A program made the position numbers and the translations under genes. From contig DIYH01000010.1 in NCBI GenBank assembly GCA_002435755.1, positions 1-64,000 on the forward strand: a DNA stretch of 64,000 nt. Direction: 5' to 3'. The stretch's first letter is position 1. Each line of letters opens with the position of its first letter. Origin of the DNA: Flammeovirgaceae bacterium UBA6059 (GTDB taxonomy: Bacteria; Bacteroidota; Bacteroidia; Cytophagales; Cyclobacteriaceae). Below the pieces are notes generated by a model. That model did no database searches. It saw only the letters and a list, made by a program, of their open reading frames with translations, and was not told where the DNA came from. Shown piece by piece: positions 19,354 to 28,288 of the stretch.

Positions 19354-20325
19354 ATGGCACGCATACTTACAGGCATACAGAGTTCTGGTAAACCCCACCT
19401 TGGTAACCTTATGGGGGCAATCATACCGGCTATCAGGCTTTCAGAAGACGAAAAGAACGACTCTCTGTTTTTCATAGCTGACCTGCACTCGCTAACGACA
19501 ATAAAAGACTCAGAAGTACGTCAGGAAAATACTCGAGCAGTTGCTGCTGCATGGATCGCCTGTGGTTTTGACACTGCTCGCAATACCTTTTACAGACAAT
19601 CCAGGGTCAATGAAGTTTGTGAGTTGACCTGGTTTCTCAATTGCTACACTCCTTACCCAATGCTTGCTAATGCGCATTCTTTCAAGGATAAGGCTGATCG
19701 GCTGTCTGATGTCAATGCAGGGTTGTTTACATATCCGGTATTAATGGCTTCTGATATATTGCTGTATGACGCTAACATTGTTCCGGTAGGTAAAGACCAA
19801 AAGCAGCATCTCGAGATGACGCGTGATATTGCCAGTTCTTTTAATGCAAAGTACGGTGAGGTATTTGTATTGCCGGAAGCAAGAATTGACGAACAACTCA
19901 TGACAATTCCGGGTACGGATGGTCAAAAAATGAGCAAGTCGTATGGTAACATTATTGACATCTTCTTACCAGAAAAGCAGCTCAAAAAGCAGGTGATGTC
20001 TATTATCACTGACAGCACTCCCCTTGAGGAGCCTAAAGATCCTGATACCTGCAATGTGTTCAAGCTTTATGAATTACTCGCGGATGAATCAAGCATCGCT
20101 GATATGCGCAATAACTATCTCAGTGGAGGATATGGTTATGGACACGCTAAAAAGGCATTGCTAGAGCTTATGATTGATAGATACAGCCATGAGCGGGCAC
20201 GTTTTGCAGAATTGATGAACGACCAGGCTACACTGGAAAATGAGCTACAACAAGGTGAGGACAAGGCCAGAAAGATTGCCACCGAGGTACTGGACAGGGT
20301 AAGAAAGGTACTTGGATTTAGGTAA
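19354..20325 (+). CDS. trpS: Tryptophan--tRNA ligase
   Basis: A 323-residue class I synthetase that charges tRNA-Trp. The N terminus ARILTGIQSSGKPHLGNLMGA holds the HIGH-equivalent (in two short parts: GIQSSGKPHLGN), and KMSKS is at 192-196 followed by YGNIIDIF. The length is normal for the bacterial enzyme. The start is set by the ATG five bases after a -7 box and by the family's usual N terminus. It is transcribed away from the DUF1573 gene. Confidence 0.96.
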   Translation: MARILTGIQSSGKPHLGNLMGAIIPAIRLSEDEKNDSLFFIADLHSLTTIKDSEVRQENTRAVAAAWIACGFDTARNTFYRQSRVNEVCELTWFLNCYTPYPMLANAHSFKDKADRLSDVNAGLFTYPVLMASDILLYDANIVPVGKDQKQHLEMTRDIASSFNAKYGEVFVLPEARIDEQLMTIPGTDGQKMSKSYGNIIDIFLPEKQLKKQVMSIITDSTPLEEPKDPDTCNVFKLYELLADESSIADMRNNYLSGGYGYGHAKKALLELMIDRYSHERARFAELMNDQATLENELQQGEDKARKIATEVLDRVRKVLGFR

Positions 20326-20393
20326 TAAAATTCATTTGACTTTGAGTTCAAAATCAATCATTTTCACTGATATAGACTTTAAAACCGAAAACG

Positions 20394-22121
20394 ATGGCAG
20401 ACCAACAAATCATAGACAAAGCCAACAGTTGGCTATCGAGCAATATAGACAATGACGCAAAGACAGAGATCTCTGCGATGCTTAAAGCTGATGATGACAC
20501 AGCACTGGTAGAGGCTTTTTACAAGGACCTTGAGTTCGGCACTGGTGGACTAAGAGGTATCATGGGTGTTGGCTCAAATCGTATCAACAAGTACACAGTT
20601 GGTATGGCTACCCAGGGTCTGGCCAACTATCTATTGAAAACCTACCCTGATGAGCAGATCAAAGTGGCCATTGCGCATGACAGTCGAAACAATAGTCGAT
20701 TTTTCGCTGAAACCACAGCGGCTGTTTGTTCGGCCAATGGCATCAAGGTATATCTGTTTGAAGAACTAAGACCCACACCGGAATTGTCTTTTGCAATTCG
20801 TCATCTAGGCTGTCACAGTGGTGTAGTACTAACTGCCTCTCACAACCCTAAAGAATACAACGGTTACAAAGCTTACTGGAATGATGGTGCACAGATCATT
20901 GCACCTCACGACAAAAATATCATCAACGAGGTTGGTAATATAAAAAGCATCAACAATGTGAGATTTGATGCTGACGACTCACTTATTATTCCGATAGGAA
21001 AAGACGTGGATAGGCCTTACCTCGAAAAGGTTGCAGCCCTGTCACTATCTCCTGATGCCATAAACAGACAAAAAGATCTCAAAATCGTCTTCTCTCCCAT
21101 TCATGGCACGGGGATTACACTTGTACCGGCCATTCTTGAGAAAATGGGATTTGAGAATGTGCATGTTGTTGAAGAACAGAGTACCCCCGATGGTAATTTC
21201 CCAACAGTGGTATACCCCAATCCCGAAGAAGCGGAAGCCTTGTCTATAGCTCTTACAAAGGCGAAAGAGATCGATGCTGATATCCTCATGGGTACTGATC
21301 CGGATGCGGATAGAGTAGGAATAGCTGTCAAAAATGAAGTAGGTGATTTTCAGCTGTTGAATGGTAATCAGACAGGTGCTTTGCTGGTGTATTACATGCT
21401 CAGGAAATGGAAGGACAATGGCAAGTTGGACGGTAATCAGTTTATAGTTAAGACTATTGTAACTTCCGATCTGCTCTTCGAGATAGCCGAAGGTTTTGGA
21501 GTAAAGTATTATGAGACACTCACGGGCTTTAAATTCATAGCAGCACTTATCAAGCAATTGGAAGGTAAAGAAACCTTCATAGGGGGTGGTGAAGAAAGCT
21601 ATGGCTACCTGATCAGCGACTTTGTGCGTGACAAGGATGCTATTGCCTCTTGTGCTATGATCGCAGAAATGGCAGCATGGGCTAAAGATGAAGGCATGTC
21701 TCCTTTTGAGCTATTGCAGAAGGTTTATCAAGAATTCGGTGTATATCATGAATCCCTTGTATCTATTACCAAAAAGGGGAAATCAGGAGCTGAAGAGATC
21801 GCCGAGATGATGAAAGACCTGAGGAGTACACCTCCATCTACTCTTGGAGGATCTGAAGTTACCCACGTACTCGACTATCAGAATTTGGTAAAGAGAGAAC
21901 TAGTGACAGGAAAAGAGGAATCGCTCGACTTCCCTAAGTCTAACGTGCTTCAGTTTATGACCAAAGATGGTGACAAGATTTCAGCACGTCCATCTGGTAC
22001 AGAGCCTAAGATCAAATTTTACTTTAGTGTGAAGGCAGCATTGGGTGATAAAGACTACCGAGAGGTTGAAGCTGGTCTCAAAGAGAAAATCTCGCTTATG
22101 TCCAAAAACTTAAATTTATAA
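20394..22121 (+). CDS. Phosphoglucomutase/phosphomannomutase family protein
   Basis: A 575-residue alpha-D-phosphohexomutase that interconverts hexose 1- and 6-phosphates. The phosphoserine is Ser149 in TASHNPKEYNGYK; the metal loop GTDPDADRVG lies near 300, the sugar-binding GGGEESYGYL near 400, and the phosphate-binding RPSGTEPKIKFY near the C terminus. The long form (about 570-580) with an N-terminal extension is the PgcA-like type found in Bacteroidota and Firmicutes. pgi and a beta-phosphoglucomutase-like gene lie within 6 kb, so hexose-phosphate metabolism is clustered here. Confidence 0.92.
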   Translation: MADQQIIDKANSWLSSNIDNDAKTEISAMLKADDDTALVEAFYKDLEFGTGGLRGIMGVGSNRINKYTVGMATQGLANYLLKTYPDEQIKVAIAHDSRNNSRFFAETTAAVCSANGIKVYLFEELRPTPELSFAIRHLGCHSGVVLTASHNPKEYNGYKAYWNDGAQIIAPHDKNIINEVGNIKSINNVRFDADDSLIIPIGKDVDRPYLEKVAALSLSPDAINRQKDLKIVFSPIHGTGITLVPAILEKMGFENVHVVEEQSTPDGNFPTVVYPNPEEAEALSIALTKAKEIDADILMGTDPDADRVGIAVKNEVGDFQLLNGNQTGALLVYYMLRKWKDNGKLDGNQFIVKTIVTSDLLFEIAEGFGVKYYETLTGFKFIAALIKQLEGKETFIGGGEESYGYLISDFVRDKDAIASCAMIAEMAAWAKDEGMSPFELLQKVYQEFGVYHESLVSITKKGKSGAEEIAEMMKDLRSTPPSTLGGSEVTHVLDYQNLVKRELVTGKEESLDFPKSNVLQFMTKDGDKISARPSGTEPKIKFYFSVKAALGDKDYREVEAGLKEKISLMSKNLNL

Positions 22122-22126
22122 GCGAA

Positions 22127-22159
22127 TTGTGAAAACAACTGATTAGATTGCTATTTTCG
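22127..22159 (+). promoter_or_regulatory. Possible promoter for the Ca2+/Na+ exchanger gene
   Basis: TTG at 22127 and TATTTTCG at 22152 are 22 bases apart, close to the -33/-7 layout of the phylum, with one mismatch in the -7 box. The following 140-base leader contains a 20-codon frame (22178-22240) that I do not call as a gene. Confidence 0.35.
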
Positions 22160-22299
22160 CAGTGAAATACTAGTTTAATGAAACTGGTAGAGATAGTTCT
22201 TTTACCAATCAGCTCTGGAAAGTTTTCTAAAGGTAATTAAGTATTTTCTGTCAATAGTTATATTTTCAGGATTGAATTGTCACTAACCAAAGTAGAGCA

Positions 22300-23271
22300 T
22301 TGGAAGTAGCCGTTAATGTTATTCTTATTATTGTTGGATTTGTGCTCCTTATTAAAGGTGCGGATTTCCTGGTTTCAGGGGCTTCTTCGCTCGCAAAAAG
22401 ATTCAATGTTTCTGATATAGCCATTGGTCTGACAGTAGTGGCCATGGGTACCTCTGCTCCGGAACTGGTCGTCAACATTATTTCAGGGTCTTCCGGTCAC
22501 AATGAAGTTGTTTACGGCAATATCATTGGATCCAATATCTTCAACATGTTTTTGATATTGGGGATTGCTGCCGTCATCTATCCTATTACTGTTCAGAAAA
22601 ATGCCCTTTGGAAAGAAGTCCCTTATTCGTTACTCGCGACGATCGTATTCTTTGTCCTGGTCAATGATGTAATGTTTTTGGACAAAGGTGAAAACGCCCT
22701 AAGTCTAACGGACAGCTTTATTTTGTTGATCATGTTCGGCCTTTTCCTTCTGTACATTTTTCTTAACATGAAGAATACAGGAGATATAGAGGGAGTCGAA
22801 GATATCGTCATATTCAGTAATCTAAAGACAAGTATCTTGGTTATCGCAGGTATCGGTGGCCTTTCAATAGGAGGCAAGGTCATAGTTGATAATGCTGTTG
22901 CGGTCGCCCACCATTTTGATGTGAGTGAGAAGCTTATTGGACTTACAATATTAGCTGCTGGCACCTCACTACCAGAGTTAGCAACTACCGCAGTAGCTGC
23001 CTTCCAAAAGAAATCTGACCTAGCCGTGGGTAACATTGTCGGCTCCAACATATTCAATTTGTTACTGGTATTAGGTTTGACAGGATTTACCTCTGCCCCT
23101 CTGGTGTATGATGCAGTGTTGAACACTGACTTGATATTGATCATGATCGGCACATTAATGCTGTTTGTATTCATGTTCACTTTAGACAAGTACAAAATTG
23201 ACCGTGTGGAAGGTGCATTGTACCTCGTAGGTTTCGTTGGGTACACCTACTACCTCTTCCTCCGAATGTAA
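22300..23271 (+). CDS. Calcium/sodium antiporter, CaCA family (YrbG-like)
   Basis: A 323-residue inner-membrane exchanger with about ten membrane segments arranged as two inverted halves. Each half has the ion-binding alpha-repeat: GTSAPEL at 50-56 with GNIIGSNIFN at 73-82, and GTSLPEL at 221-227 with GNIVGSNIFN at 244-253. Family members exchange cytoplasmic calcium for sodium or protons. The only usable start is TTG at 22300, since the frame is closed 25 bases upstream and has no ATG or GTG, and from there the first helix follows at once. A terminator follows the stop. Confidence 0.92.
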   Translation: MEVAVNVILIIVGFVLLIKGADFLVSGASSLAKRFNVSDIAIGLTVVAMGTSAPELVVNIISGSSGHNEVVYGNIIGSNIFNMFLILGIAAVIYPITVQKNALWKEVPYSLLATIVFFVLVNDVMFLDKGENALSLTDSFILLIMFGLFLLYIFLNMKNTGDIEGVEDIVIFSNLKTSILVIAGIGGLSIGGKVIVDNAVAVAHHFDVSEKLIGLTILAAGTSLPELATTAVAAFQKKSDLAVGNIVGSNIFNLLLVLGLTGFTSAPLVYDAVLNTDLILIMIGTLMLFVFMFTLDKYKIDRVEGALYLVGFVGYTYYLFLRM

Positions 23272-23306
23272 GTCAAGAGACAAGCTCCAACTTAACATTA
23301 TTTAAC

Positions 23307-23331
23307 AGGCTCCATCAGTGAGCCTTTTTTT
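23307..23331 (+). terminator. Rho-independent terminator after the exchanger gene
   Basis: AGGCTC and GAGCCT form a 6-bp stem around a 7-base loop, followed directly by seven T. Confidence 0.82.
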
Positions 23332-23384
23332 GTTTGACATAATTTGGTCATCGAGGCAACTACTTCGCTTCATCACACATTCTT

Positions 23385-23948
23385 ATGTCAAATAACCAAC
23401 ACCACAACCTGACATTGAAAGACGAGCAACTATTTGAGCTCTGTAGGCAAAATGACGCTAAGGCACAAGAAGTGCTCTATCGTACGCATGCTAATGCCAT
23501 GTTTCGGCTATGTCATAGATATATGAAAGATGAGCACTTGTCAGAAGAGGCAATGATACAGGGGTTTTATAAGGTGCTAACGAAGGTTGATACATTTGAA
23601 TGGCGCGGACCTGCATCGTTTGTTGGATGGATCAAACGGATCATGGTCAACGAATGCCTGATGTTGCTGCGAAAGCAAAAACATCAAGCTTCAGGTACTG
23701 AAGATGAAATGTTGCTGGTCGCTAATCAGGATTTTGCTGAAAATGGATTGCTAGCCGAGCAAGTTCATCAAATGGTGTCCATGCTCCCGGCTGGCTATCG
23801 GACGGTCTTCAATCTTTATGTAATTGAAGGCTATAGCCACAAAGAGATTGCGCAGAAGCTTGGTGTACAGGAAAGTACTTCTAAATCTCAACTCAGCAAG
23901 GCCAGGAATTTATTGAGGAAGTGGGTGACAAAACTAGATATGCTATGA
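23385..23948 (+). CDS. RNA polymerase ECF-type sigma factor
   Basis: A 187-residue sigma-70 family factor with regions 2 and 4 only. Region 2 runs through LYRTHANAMFRLCHRYMK and ASFVGWIKRIMVNECLMLLRK; region 4 has the helix-turn-helix GYSHKEIAQKLGVQESTSKSQLSKAR. The target regulon cannot be read. Its TGA overlaps the next gene's ATG (ATGA), which points to coupled translation with a membrane protein that is a candidate anti-sigma factor. Confidence 0.92.
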   Translation: MSNNQHHNLTLKDEQLFELCRQNDAKAQEVLYRTHANAMFRLCHRYMKDEHLSEEAMIQGFYKVLTKVDTFEWRGPASFVGWIKRIMVNECLMLLRKQKHQASGTEDEMLLVANQDFAENGLLAEQVHQMVSMLPAGYRTVFNLYVIEGYSHKEIAQKLGVQESTSKSQLSKARNLLRKWVTKLDML

Positions 23949-24802
23949 AAGCAAATGAGTTTGACAAAAAAGTAAAGAACCATGTTAAGCAGGTCGAGCA
24001 CGCAACGCCCAAGCATGTCAAATGGGATATAGACAGATCCTGGGATAAGATCAGTCAGCTACTGAAGCAAGCCAGTCCAAAGTCGATCATTTGGTATTTT
24101 TCTCTAGCTGCCAGCGTGTCTATGGTGATGGCTAGTACTCAACTGATCAAAGACATCTTTGAACCGGTGGAAACCGATATTGAGGTCGGTCAGGATAATA
24201 CTAACACAGAGGTAGCTAGCTACAGTGATACTCCTACATCCAGGCCGGACCCTATCAAAAGTCTGATGTACCTCGAACCTGTTGCGGCAAGAAAAATAGC
24301 TTACACTCTGGTAGAACCATCTGACCTCCACAAAATAGATATCAAAACGGTTTCTCTTAGTTCATCTACTCCAACCAGCCATAAGCAAATACATGTCAAG
24401 CCGAGGTTTAGCACTTCAGCTAGTACCAGGGGTTTTTTCGCAGGTGCAGAATTGAGAGTACTATCTAATCAGTCTATTCGCAATACGAGATTAGGTTTTG
24501 GACTTGAGGCAATCGCTGATTTAAGCAGTTTTGCCAATCAAGAAGAAAATAACTCAAAGTTACCAGCAACCAACGCTTTGTATGCCAGCCTGCTACTTGT
24601 CAACGATAAGTCCAAGAGGTCCTGGAATGCAAGCATCGGCACCCCTGTAATTCAATCAGTTACTGACGACAATAAACTGAAGCCTATGCTGAAACTCAAC
24701 TACCAAACCAAATTGACTCCCTGGCTTTATATAGGACCTGAAGTAATTATCACGAGACAGTTCAAAAAGATATATCCGGGAATTACTTTATCCTTCGGCT
24801 AA
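23945..24802 (+). CDS. Sigma-linked membrane protein with anti-sigma-like N terminus and barrel-like C terminus
   Basis: Starting at the ATG that overlaps the sigma-factor stop (an earlier in-frame GTG at 23921 is less likely), the product has 285 residues. An N-terminal charged helix region (FDKKVKNHVKQVE, then WDIDRSWDKISQLLKQA) precedes one membrane segment at about 42-62. After a Ser/Thr/Pro-rich linker, a C-terminal half of alternating aromatic strands (GFFAGAELRVLS, to LYIGPEVIITRQF) resembles a small outer-membrane beta-barrel and ends in GITLSFG. No FecR or zinc-binding anti-sigma motif is present. Its position suggests control of the sigma factor; this is inference. Confidence 0.6.
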   Translation: MKANEFDKKVKNHVKQVEHATPKHVKWDIDRSWDKISQLLKQASPKSIIWYFSLAASVSMVMASTQLIKDIFEPVETDIEVGQDNTNTEVASYSDTPTSRPDPIKSLMYLEPVAARKIAYTLVEPSDLHKIDIKTVSLSSSTPTSHKQIHVKPRFSTSASTRGFFAGAELRVLSNQSIRNTRLGFGLEAIADLSSFANQEENNSKLPATNALYASLLLVNDKSKRSWNASIGTPVIQSVTDDNKLKPMLKLNYQTKLTPWLYIGPEVIITRQFKKIYPGITLSFG

Positions 24803-24828
24803 AACTAGTGTAGTAGCCTCATTTTTTT
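24797..24828 (+). terminator. Probable terminator of the sigma-factor operon
   Basis: GGCTA pairs with TAGCC, with an inner CTA/TAG extension and an AAA bulge, followed by TCA and seven T. The left arm includes the stop codon. The rest of the gap to 25036 shows no gene, tRNA or clear promoter. Confidence 0.5.
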
Positions 24829-25036
24829 GTTGCTGAGTCTCATCGAGTTAGCCAGCTTAGCTAAAAATTATCCTTCTTTTTATTTGGACGTTAATCACTT
24901 GTCCATAATTTTGCTTCAATAAGTAGAAAGTTTTGTTACGAATTTTTCAATAATTCAATCCAATCAATAAACAAAACGAGACTGCCAGCTATAATTTGTT
25001 AGACATAAGGTAGTTTTCTAATCATCCCAAATCCAA

Positions 25037-25711
25037 ATGATATCAACGATAATCTTCGACATGGACGGAGTAATAGTGGACAGTGAACCTGTACATTATG
25101 AAATCGAAACTTCGGTGATGCGCGATCTTGGTGTCAATATCAGTCGAAAAGAGTATCTGACTTTTGTTGGCAAGACATCAAAAAACATGTGGACGGAGTT
25201 GATCGACAGATTTGATCTCGAGGTATCTGTAGAATCCGCTATTCAAATGAGTAAGGATCGTTATCACCACGAGTTGTATCATACTGATCGACCGCTTGCG
25301 ATTTCTGGCACATTACAGCTCATCAAAGGGCTCCATGCCGCAGGAAAAAAACTTGTACTGGCTTCTTCTTCTACGTTGGAAAACATCCACATGGTACTTG
25401 AAAAGCATCAGTTGAAGCAATACTTCTCGCATATAGTTGGAGGTGATGAAGTCAACAATGGAAAGCCTGAGCCTGACATATTCAACTTAGCAGCAAAGCG
25501 TGCTAAAACTCTACCTTCTCAGTGCCTGGTGATAGAGGATTCTCGCAACGGTGTGGCAGCCGCAAAAGCCGCTGGTATGAGATGTATTGGTTATGACAAC
25601 CCGTCATCTCCAGGCCAACTTCTTTATGATGCCGATCTTGTCATCACCGATATGACAGACCTTACAGCCCAAAACATTTTTGATAAACTAGGCACAGTAA
25701 AACCTTCTTAA
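25037..25711 (+). CDS. HAD-superfamily hydrolase, beta-phosphoglucomutase-like
   Basis: A 224-residue HAD enzyme with helical cap. The nucleophile motif FDMDGVIVDSEP places Asp8 and Asp10 at the active site; the Ser of motif II is in LVLASSS, the Lys in NGKPEPDIF, and motif IV is VIEDSRNGVAAAKAAGM. This subfamily includes beta-phosphoglucomutase and sugar-phosphate phosphatases. Location just before pgi supports action on a hexose phosphate, but the choice between mutase and phosphatase is open. Confidence 0.85.
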   Translation: MISTIIFDMDGVIVDSEPVHYEIETSVMRDLGVNISRKEYLTFVGKTSKNMWTELIDRFDLEVSVESAIQMSKDRYHHELYHTDRPLAISGTLQLIKGLHAAGKKLVLASSSTLENIHMVLEKHQLKQYFSHIVGGDEVNNGKPEPDIFNLAAKRAKTLPSQCLVIEDSRNGVAAAKAAGMRCIGYDNPSSPGQLLYDADLVITDMTDLTAQNIFDKLGTVKPS

Positions 25712-25723
25712 CTTTCCTTATCA

Positions 25724-25755
25724 CCACTGACAGTTGGCATTGTCTGTCAAGGTGG
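25724..25755 (+). repeat. Interrupted inverted repeat between the HAD gene and pgi
   Basis: CCAC-TGACAG and CTGTCA-A-GGTGG form two paired blocks with a small bulge around a 10-base loop. The following sequence (ATTTATAGATTTTTG) is T-rich but not a clean run. It could be a weak terminator of the HAD gene or a structure in the pgi leader. Confidence 0.4.
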
Positions 25756-25789
25756 ATTTATAGATTTTTGACTTCAAACTGACAAACAT

Positions 25790-27439
25790 ATGCTACCAAA
25801 GATCAACCCTACAACTACATCAGCGTGGCAAAAGCTCCGGGCCCATTTTGATGTATCCAGAGATATCCATATCAAAGATCATTTTGCTAGTGATCCCAAG
25901 CGGTTCGAAAAATATTCAGTCAAATTCGAGGATATACTGCTCGACTATTCTAAGAACCGTGTGAGTGATGAAACTATGAGTCTCCTCATGCAACTTGCTG
26001 ATGAAACAGGACTTCAAGAGAGTAAAAAGAAGATGTTTGCAGGTGACCAAATCAACCTGACCGAAAGGCGAGCTGTACTTCATGTCGCACTCCGTAATCG
26101 TACTGGTCGTCCAATGACTTATCAGGATAAAGATATCATGCAGGATATCAATGGTGTATTAGAGCAGATGAAACAATTCACCGATAGGTTACACTCCGGC
26201 GAGATGAAAGGATACACTGGTAAACGTATTGAGCATGTGGTCAATATAGGAATAGGCGGGTCTGACCTTGGTCCATTCATGGTCTGTGAGGCGCTAAAAC
26301 CGTTTGAAAAGCCAGGCATCTCAACACATTTCGTCTCCAACATAGATGGCTCTCATTTGCTTCGTACACTTGAGCATATTGATCCTGAAACTACTCTCTT
26401 CATCGTAGCTTCAAAAACCTTCACAACCCAAGAGACCATGACCAACGCTCAGTCGGCGAAAGAATGGTTTTTGGAAAGTGCCAAGGATGAGCAATATGTG
26501 AGCAAGCACTTCATAGCGCTATCCACCAATAAAGAGGCTGTTGAGGCTTTTGGCATTGATACTGACAACATGTTCCAATTCTGGGATTGGGTCGGTGGTA
26601 GGTACTCTCTGTGGTCTGCAATAGGCATGTCAATCGCCTGCTCTATTGGTTTTGATAATTTCATGGAGCTCCATAAAGGTGCTGAAGCAATGGACCAACA
26701 TTTCCTTACTGCGTCTCATCATGAGAATATACCGACGATACTGGCACTGTTGGGAGTGTGGTACAATAATTTTTATGAGTCCAGAAGCCACGCTGTATTG
26801 CCTTATGATCAATACATGCATGCATTCCCGGCATTCTTACAGCAAGGTGATATGGAGAGTAATGGCAAAAGTGTAGACAGGGCAGGCAATCCCGTAACTT
26901 ATCAAACCGGACCAATCATTTGGGGCGAGCCCGGCACTAACGGACAACATGCCTTTTATCAGCTTATTCATCAAGGAACAAAGATCGTACCTTGTGACTT
27001 TATAGGAGCTGCGTGCAGTCACAATCCTATAGGAGACCACCATGAAAAACTGATGGCCAATTTTTTCGCTCAAACTGAAGCCCTGATGATGGGCAAAACG
27101 AAGGAACAAGTCATCGCCGAGTTTGAAAAGGCAGGGGCATCTAAAGATGATATCGAAGGACTGACTACCTACAAAGTATTTGACGGTAATCGGCCGACCA
27201 ACTCCATCCTCGTGAAAAGTATTACTCCCCGGACTTTGGGAGCATTAATAGCCATGTACGAGCATAAAATCTTCGTTCAAGGAGTAATTTGGAACATCTT
27301 TAGCTTCGACCAGTGGGGTGTGGAATTAGGCAAACAACTCGCTGGCAAGATCCTACCTGAATTAAAAAATGAAGAGACCGTAGATTCACATGATGCATCT
27401 ACGAATGGCCTTATCAACGCCTACAAAGCGTTACGCTAG
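25790..27439 (+). CDS. pgi: Glucose-6-phosphate isomerase
   Basis: A full-length 549-residue isomerase of glycolysis and gluconeogenesis converting glucose 6-phosphate and fructose 6-phosphate. It has the sugar-phosphate-binding VNIGIGGSDLGP near 158, FIVASKTFTTQET, the signature WVGGRYSLWSAIGMSIA with the catalytic Glu/Arg region, and the C-terminal FDQWGVELGKQLAGKI. The start ATG at 25790 gives the normal N terminus of the long bacterial/eukaryal-type enzyme. It converges on the ABC ATPase gene. Confidence 0.96.
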   Translation: MLPKINPTTTSAWQKLRAHFDVSRDIHIKDHFASDPKRFEKYSVKFEDILLDYSKNRVSDETMSLLMQLADETGLQESKKKMFAGDQINLTERRAVLHVALRNRTGRPMTYQDKDIMQDINGVLEQMKQFTDRLHSGEMKGYTGKRIEHVVNIGIGGSDLGPFMVCEALKPFEKPGISTHFVSNIDGSHLLRTLEHIDPETTLFIVASKTFTTQETMTNAQSAKEWFLESAKDEQYVSKHFIALSTNKEAVEAFGIDTDNMFQFWDWVGGRYSLWSAIGMSIACSIGFDNFMELHKGAEAMDQHFLTASHHENIPTILALLGVWYNNFYESRSHAVLPYDQYMHAFPAFLQQGDMESNGKSVDRAGNPVTYQTGPIIWGEPGTNGQHAFYQLIHQGTKIVPCDFIGAACSHNPIGDHHEKLMANFFAQTEALMMGKTKEQVIAEFEKAGASKDDIEGLTTYKVFDGNRPTNSILVKSITPRTLGALIAMYEHKIFVQGVIWNIFSFDQWGVELGKQLAGKILPELKNEETVDSHDASTNGLINAYKALR

Positions 27440-27452
27440 TACATGTCAGGGT

Positions 27453-27478
27453 GGGCTATTTGTCACTTACAATAGCCC
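27453..27478. repeat. Inverted repeat at the convergent ends of pgi and the ABC ATPase gene
   Basis: GGGCTATTTGT pairs with ACAATAGCCC (one bulged T) around a 5-base loop. It sits just after pgi and covers the last codons of the ATPase gene. There is no T-run, so termination is possible but unproven. Confidence 0.4.
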
Positions 27479-28124
27479 CGTCTTCGAGTTTTACTATTCG
27501 GGTGCCCACTTCAGCGTACTTCTCATTGTGTGTGACCTGGATAATGGTCATACCCGCTTCATTGAGTCGTTTAAACAGCTCCATGATCTCCTCTCCTTGT
27601 TCCGAGTGGAGATTACCGGTCGGTTCATCAGCGAGTAACAGTTTAGGTTTTCCGATGATCGCCCTGGCTATACCGACAAGCTGCTGCTGACCACCAGAAA
27701 GTTGCTCCGGAAAAAGGTCTTTCTTGGCTACCATTTGAAAACGGTCAAGCATCTCTGCTACCATACTCGCTCTCTCTTTGCCTTTCACACCCCTGTAGAG
27801 AAGTGGTGTTTCGATGTTTTCATATACCGTGAGTTCATCAATCAAATGATAAGCCTGGAATACAAAGCCAATGTAGTTTTTGTGAAGTTTTGAGGTCTTA
27901 CGATCATTAAACTTATGAACAGGTTCATCTAAAAAGAAATACTCTCCCGCATTGGGCTTGTCGAGCATGCCTATGATATTGAGCAAAGTCGACTTTCCAG
28001 AACCGGAAGGGCCCATTATGCTCAGGAATTCCCCTTCTTGCACTTCTAGCTTGATACCCTTAAGTATAAAGGTGCGTTGAAACCTGGAATCTACCCATTT
28101 ATCAATATCTGTTAGCTTAATCAT
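27456..28124 (-). CDS. ABC transporter ATP-binding protein, MacB/LolD type
   Basis: A 222-residue nucleotide-binding subunit: Walker A GPSGSGKST at 38-46, Q-loop Gln90, signature LSGGQQ at 142-147, Walker B KLLLADE at 161-167, and the H-loop His199. The TSKLHKNYIGFVFQ segment is typical of the MacB/LolD/FtsE group, which powers permeases that do not carry substrate through the inner membrane but do mechanical work in the periplasm. The position after the signature where Arg is usual (LSGGQQQR) is Leu here. The permeases at 29059-33862 on the same strand are the likely partners, with a lipoprotein gene between. Confidence 0.9.
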   Translation of the reverse strand: MIKLTDIDKWVDSRFQRTFILKGIKLEVQEGEFLSIMGPSGSGKSTLLNIIGMLDKPNAGEYFFLDEPVHKFNDRKTSKLHKNYIGFVFQAYHLIDELTVYENIETPLLYRGVKGKERASMVAEMLDRFQMVAKKDLFPEQLSGGQQQLVGIARAIIGKPKLLLADEPTGNLHSEQGEEIMELFKRLNEAGMTIIQVTHNEKYAEVGTRIVKLEDGAIVSDK

Positions 28125-28149
28125 ACGGTTGAGTTGTTTCTTATTTGAT

Positions 28150-28157
28150 CGAATTTA
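28150..28157 (-). promoter_or_regulatory. Possible -7 box of the ABC ATPase gene
   Basis: On the minus strand TAAATTCG is one base from TAnnTTTG and lies 25 bases before the start codon. A TTG occurs 23 bases further upstream. A sigma-54-like TGGCAC overlaps this stretch but has the wrong spacing. Confidence 0.35.
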
Positions 28158-28288
28158 GCCAAATGCAGGCAAAACTGTGCCAATTAATTAAGCCATTGGT
28201 AAACAATAACTTGAACCTCAATCAGGCACAGAAAGTGTATTAAAAAAGGACAGTGGAGTTCAGATATGACCACCTAGTGAGTAGCTTC

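Noticed and set aside
21045..21557. 170-codon open frame antisense to the phosphoglucomutase gene
   Set aside because: No domain or start context; conserved sense gene explains the region.
22178..22240. 20-codon frame in the leader of the exchanger gene
   Set aside because: Too short and without support; could be a leader peptide but nothing shows it.
22623..23246. 207-codon open frame antisense to the Ca2+/Na+ exchanger gene
   Set aside because: It is the mirror of a strongly conserved membrane-protein gene; composition (many Ser, Thr, Pro, Asn) is that of a shadow frame.
28168..28182. Sigma-54-like TGGCAC..TTGC on the minus strand before the ABC ATPase gene
   Set aside because: The motif halves are one base too close; the -24/-12 distance is strict. 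A TAnnTTTG-like box fits better.
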